Source: Bradyrhizobium sp. sBnM-33 (lineage in GTDB: Bacteria; Pseudomonadota; Alphaproteobacteria; Rhizobiales; Xanthobacteraceae). From it: a DNA stretch of 64,000 nt. The position numbers and the translations under genes are program-made. The notes beneath the pieces were generated by a model. That model did no database searches. It saw nothing but the letters and a program-made list of their open reading frames with translations, and had not been told where the DNA came from. Below are positions 62,994-64,000 of this stretch, piece by piece (position 1 is the first letter of the stretch; every line of letters starts with the position of its first letter). Location: the NCBI RefSeq assembly GCF_032917945.1, contig NZ_CP136624.1:6572001-6636000 (forward strand), read 5' to 3'.

Positions 62994-64000
62994 TTAGTCG
63001 ATCTGCGAACGCTTGTAGTAGCCGCTCGCGATCAGCACCTTCTCCCAGTTGCTCTTGTCGACAACGACAGGCTTCAGGAGATAGGAAGGTACCACCTTGA
63101 CGCCGTTGTTGTAGGTCTTGGTGTCGTTGACGGTCACTTCCTTGCCGCTGAGGGCCGCGTCCACCATATCAGCGGTGACGCGGGCAAGATCGCGGGTGTC
63201 CTTGAAGATGGTCGAATACTGCTCGCCGCGCAGCATCGATTTGATCGACGGCACCTCGGCATCCTGGCCGGTGACGATCGGCATCGGCATGTTGCCGCTG
63301 CCGTAGCCGACGCCCTTCAGCGACGAGAGAATGCCGATGGAAAGGCCGTCATAGGGCGAGAGCACCGCATCGACCCGCTTGCGGCCGTAGAAAGCGCTCA
63401 GCAAATTGTCCATTCGTGCCTGGGCGGTGGCGCCGTCCCAGCGCAGCGTCGAGACCTTGTCCATGCCCTTCTGGCCGCTGCCAATCACCAGCTTGCCGCT
63501 GTCGCTGTAGGGCTGCAGCACCGACATCGAGCCATTGTAGAAGAAGTAGGCGTTGTTGTCGTCCGGCGAGCCGCCGAATAGTTCGATGTTGAACGGCCCC
63601 TTGCCTTCCTTCAAGCCAAGCCCCTGCTCGATCGATTGGGCCTGCAGCACGCCGACCTGGAAGTTGTCGAACGTGGCATAGTAGTCGACATTGGGCGTGT
63701 CGCGGATCAAGCGGTCATAGGCGATCACGATGATTCCCTTGGCCTTGGCCTGCTTCAACACGTCGGACAGTGTGGTGCCGTCGATCGCCGCGATCACCAG
63801 CACCTTGGCGCCCTTGGTGACCATGTTCTCGACCTGCGAGAGCTGGTTCGGAATGTCGTCCTCGGCATATTGCAGGTCGGTGCCGTAGCCGCGCTCTTTG
63901 AGGATCTTGACGATGTTGTTGCCGTCGTCGATCCAGCGCGCCGACGATTTGGTCGGCATCGCGATGCCGACGGTGCCCTTGCTTTGCGCGAACGCGCCAG
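62994..64000 (-). CDS. chvE: Multiple-monosaccharide binding protein ChvE (partial, N-terminus missing)
   Basis: About 335 residues to the window edge, with the end of the signal peptide (AFAQ) just visible. The mature start [18 protein letters not shown] is the ChvE signature. ChvE binds galactose, glucose, arabinose and related sugars and, in Agrobacterium, presents them to VirA. An ATG at 63959 is internal and not the start. Its gene order chvE-gguA-gguB is conserved. Confidence 0.93.
   Translation of the reverse strand, partial: GAFAQSKGTVGIAMPTKSSARWIDDGNNIVKILKERGYGTDLQYAEDDIPNQLSQVENMVTKGAKVLVIAAIDGTTLSDVLKQAKAKGIIVIAYDRLIRDTPNVDYYATFDNFQVGVLQAQSIEQGLGLKEGKGPFNIELFGGSPDDNNAYFFYNGSMSVLQPYSDSGKLVIGSGQKGMDKVSTLRWDGATAQARMDNLLSAFYGRKRVDAVLSPYDGLSIGILSSLKGVGYGSGNMPMPIVTGQDAEVPSIKSMLRGEQYSTIFKDTRDLARVTADMVDAALSGKEVTVNDTKTYNNGVKVVPSYLLKPVVVDKSNWEKVLIASGYYKRSQID

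Noticed and set aside
1..64000. CRISPR arrays, tRNA or rRNA genes, insertion sequences
   Set aside because: No regularly spaced repeats, cloverleaf sequences or transposase-like proteins were seen; a dedicated RNA search was not possible here.

Overview
The window comes from a high-GC alphaproteobacterium, most likely Bradyrhizobium or a close relative. The grounds are the gene families, the EcfG-type stress promoters, the chvE-gguA-gguB sugar transporter and the intergenic palindromic repeats. No rRNA, tRNA, CRISPR array or insertion sequence was seen. Both ends cut genes: a molybdopterin hydroxylase tail on the left and chvE on the right.

About 0.7-13.9 kb: a PQQ alcohol dehydrogenase paired with a Tat-exported Rieske protein, a lone amino-acid-type binding protein, a Gfo/Idh/MocA oxidoreductase, a compact caa3-type oxidase operon (CtaG, tri-heme cytochrome c, CoxB-cytochrome c, fused CoxA/CoxC, small membrane protein) and a fumarylacetoacetate-hydrolase-family enzyme.

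About 14.3-39.5 kb: a lanthanide-type methanol oxidation island. It has XoxF (catalytic Asp plus the extra lanthanide Asp), its cytochrome XoxG, XoxJ, and the glutathione formaldehyde pathway (Gfa, FlhA/AdhC, S-formylglutathione hydrolase). Regulators are an AraC-type protein and a divergent FlhS/FlhR-like two-component pair. A TonB receptor and a binding protein/beta-propeller/ABC/exported-protein operon resemble the lanthanide uptake (lut) genes of Methylorubrum. Quinoprotein accessory genes (CXXCW protein, zinc metallohydrolase, SoxYZ-like carrier) and a second ABC importer follow. A 26-codon orphan pqqA lies at 39.5 kb. A 15-bp motif repeated twice with a 21-bp period occurs upstream of both xoxF and pqqA. 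It suggests one regulon joining the enzyme to the supply of its cofactor, and the AraC-type protein is the best candidate binder.

About 40.7-54.9 kb: a complete carbon-phosphorus lyase locus. phnGHIJKLMN plus a flavin-oxidase-like gene run on the minus strand, phnF is divergent, and phnCDEE is the transporter. A plus-strand trio holds a hexapeptide transferase, a second PhnM and a DUF1045 2H-phosphoesterase. Each of the three phn promoters has a Pho-box-like repeat, and phnG-phnF share a 13-bp-arm palindrome that is probably the PhnF operator.

About 54.9-64 kb: a tripartite tricarboxylate transporter (TctABC) with a LysR regulator, a 5-dehydro-4-deoxyglucarate dehydratase (KdgD), and chvE-gguA-gguB. 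Together they point to uptake and breakdown of plant-derived sugars and sugar acids.
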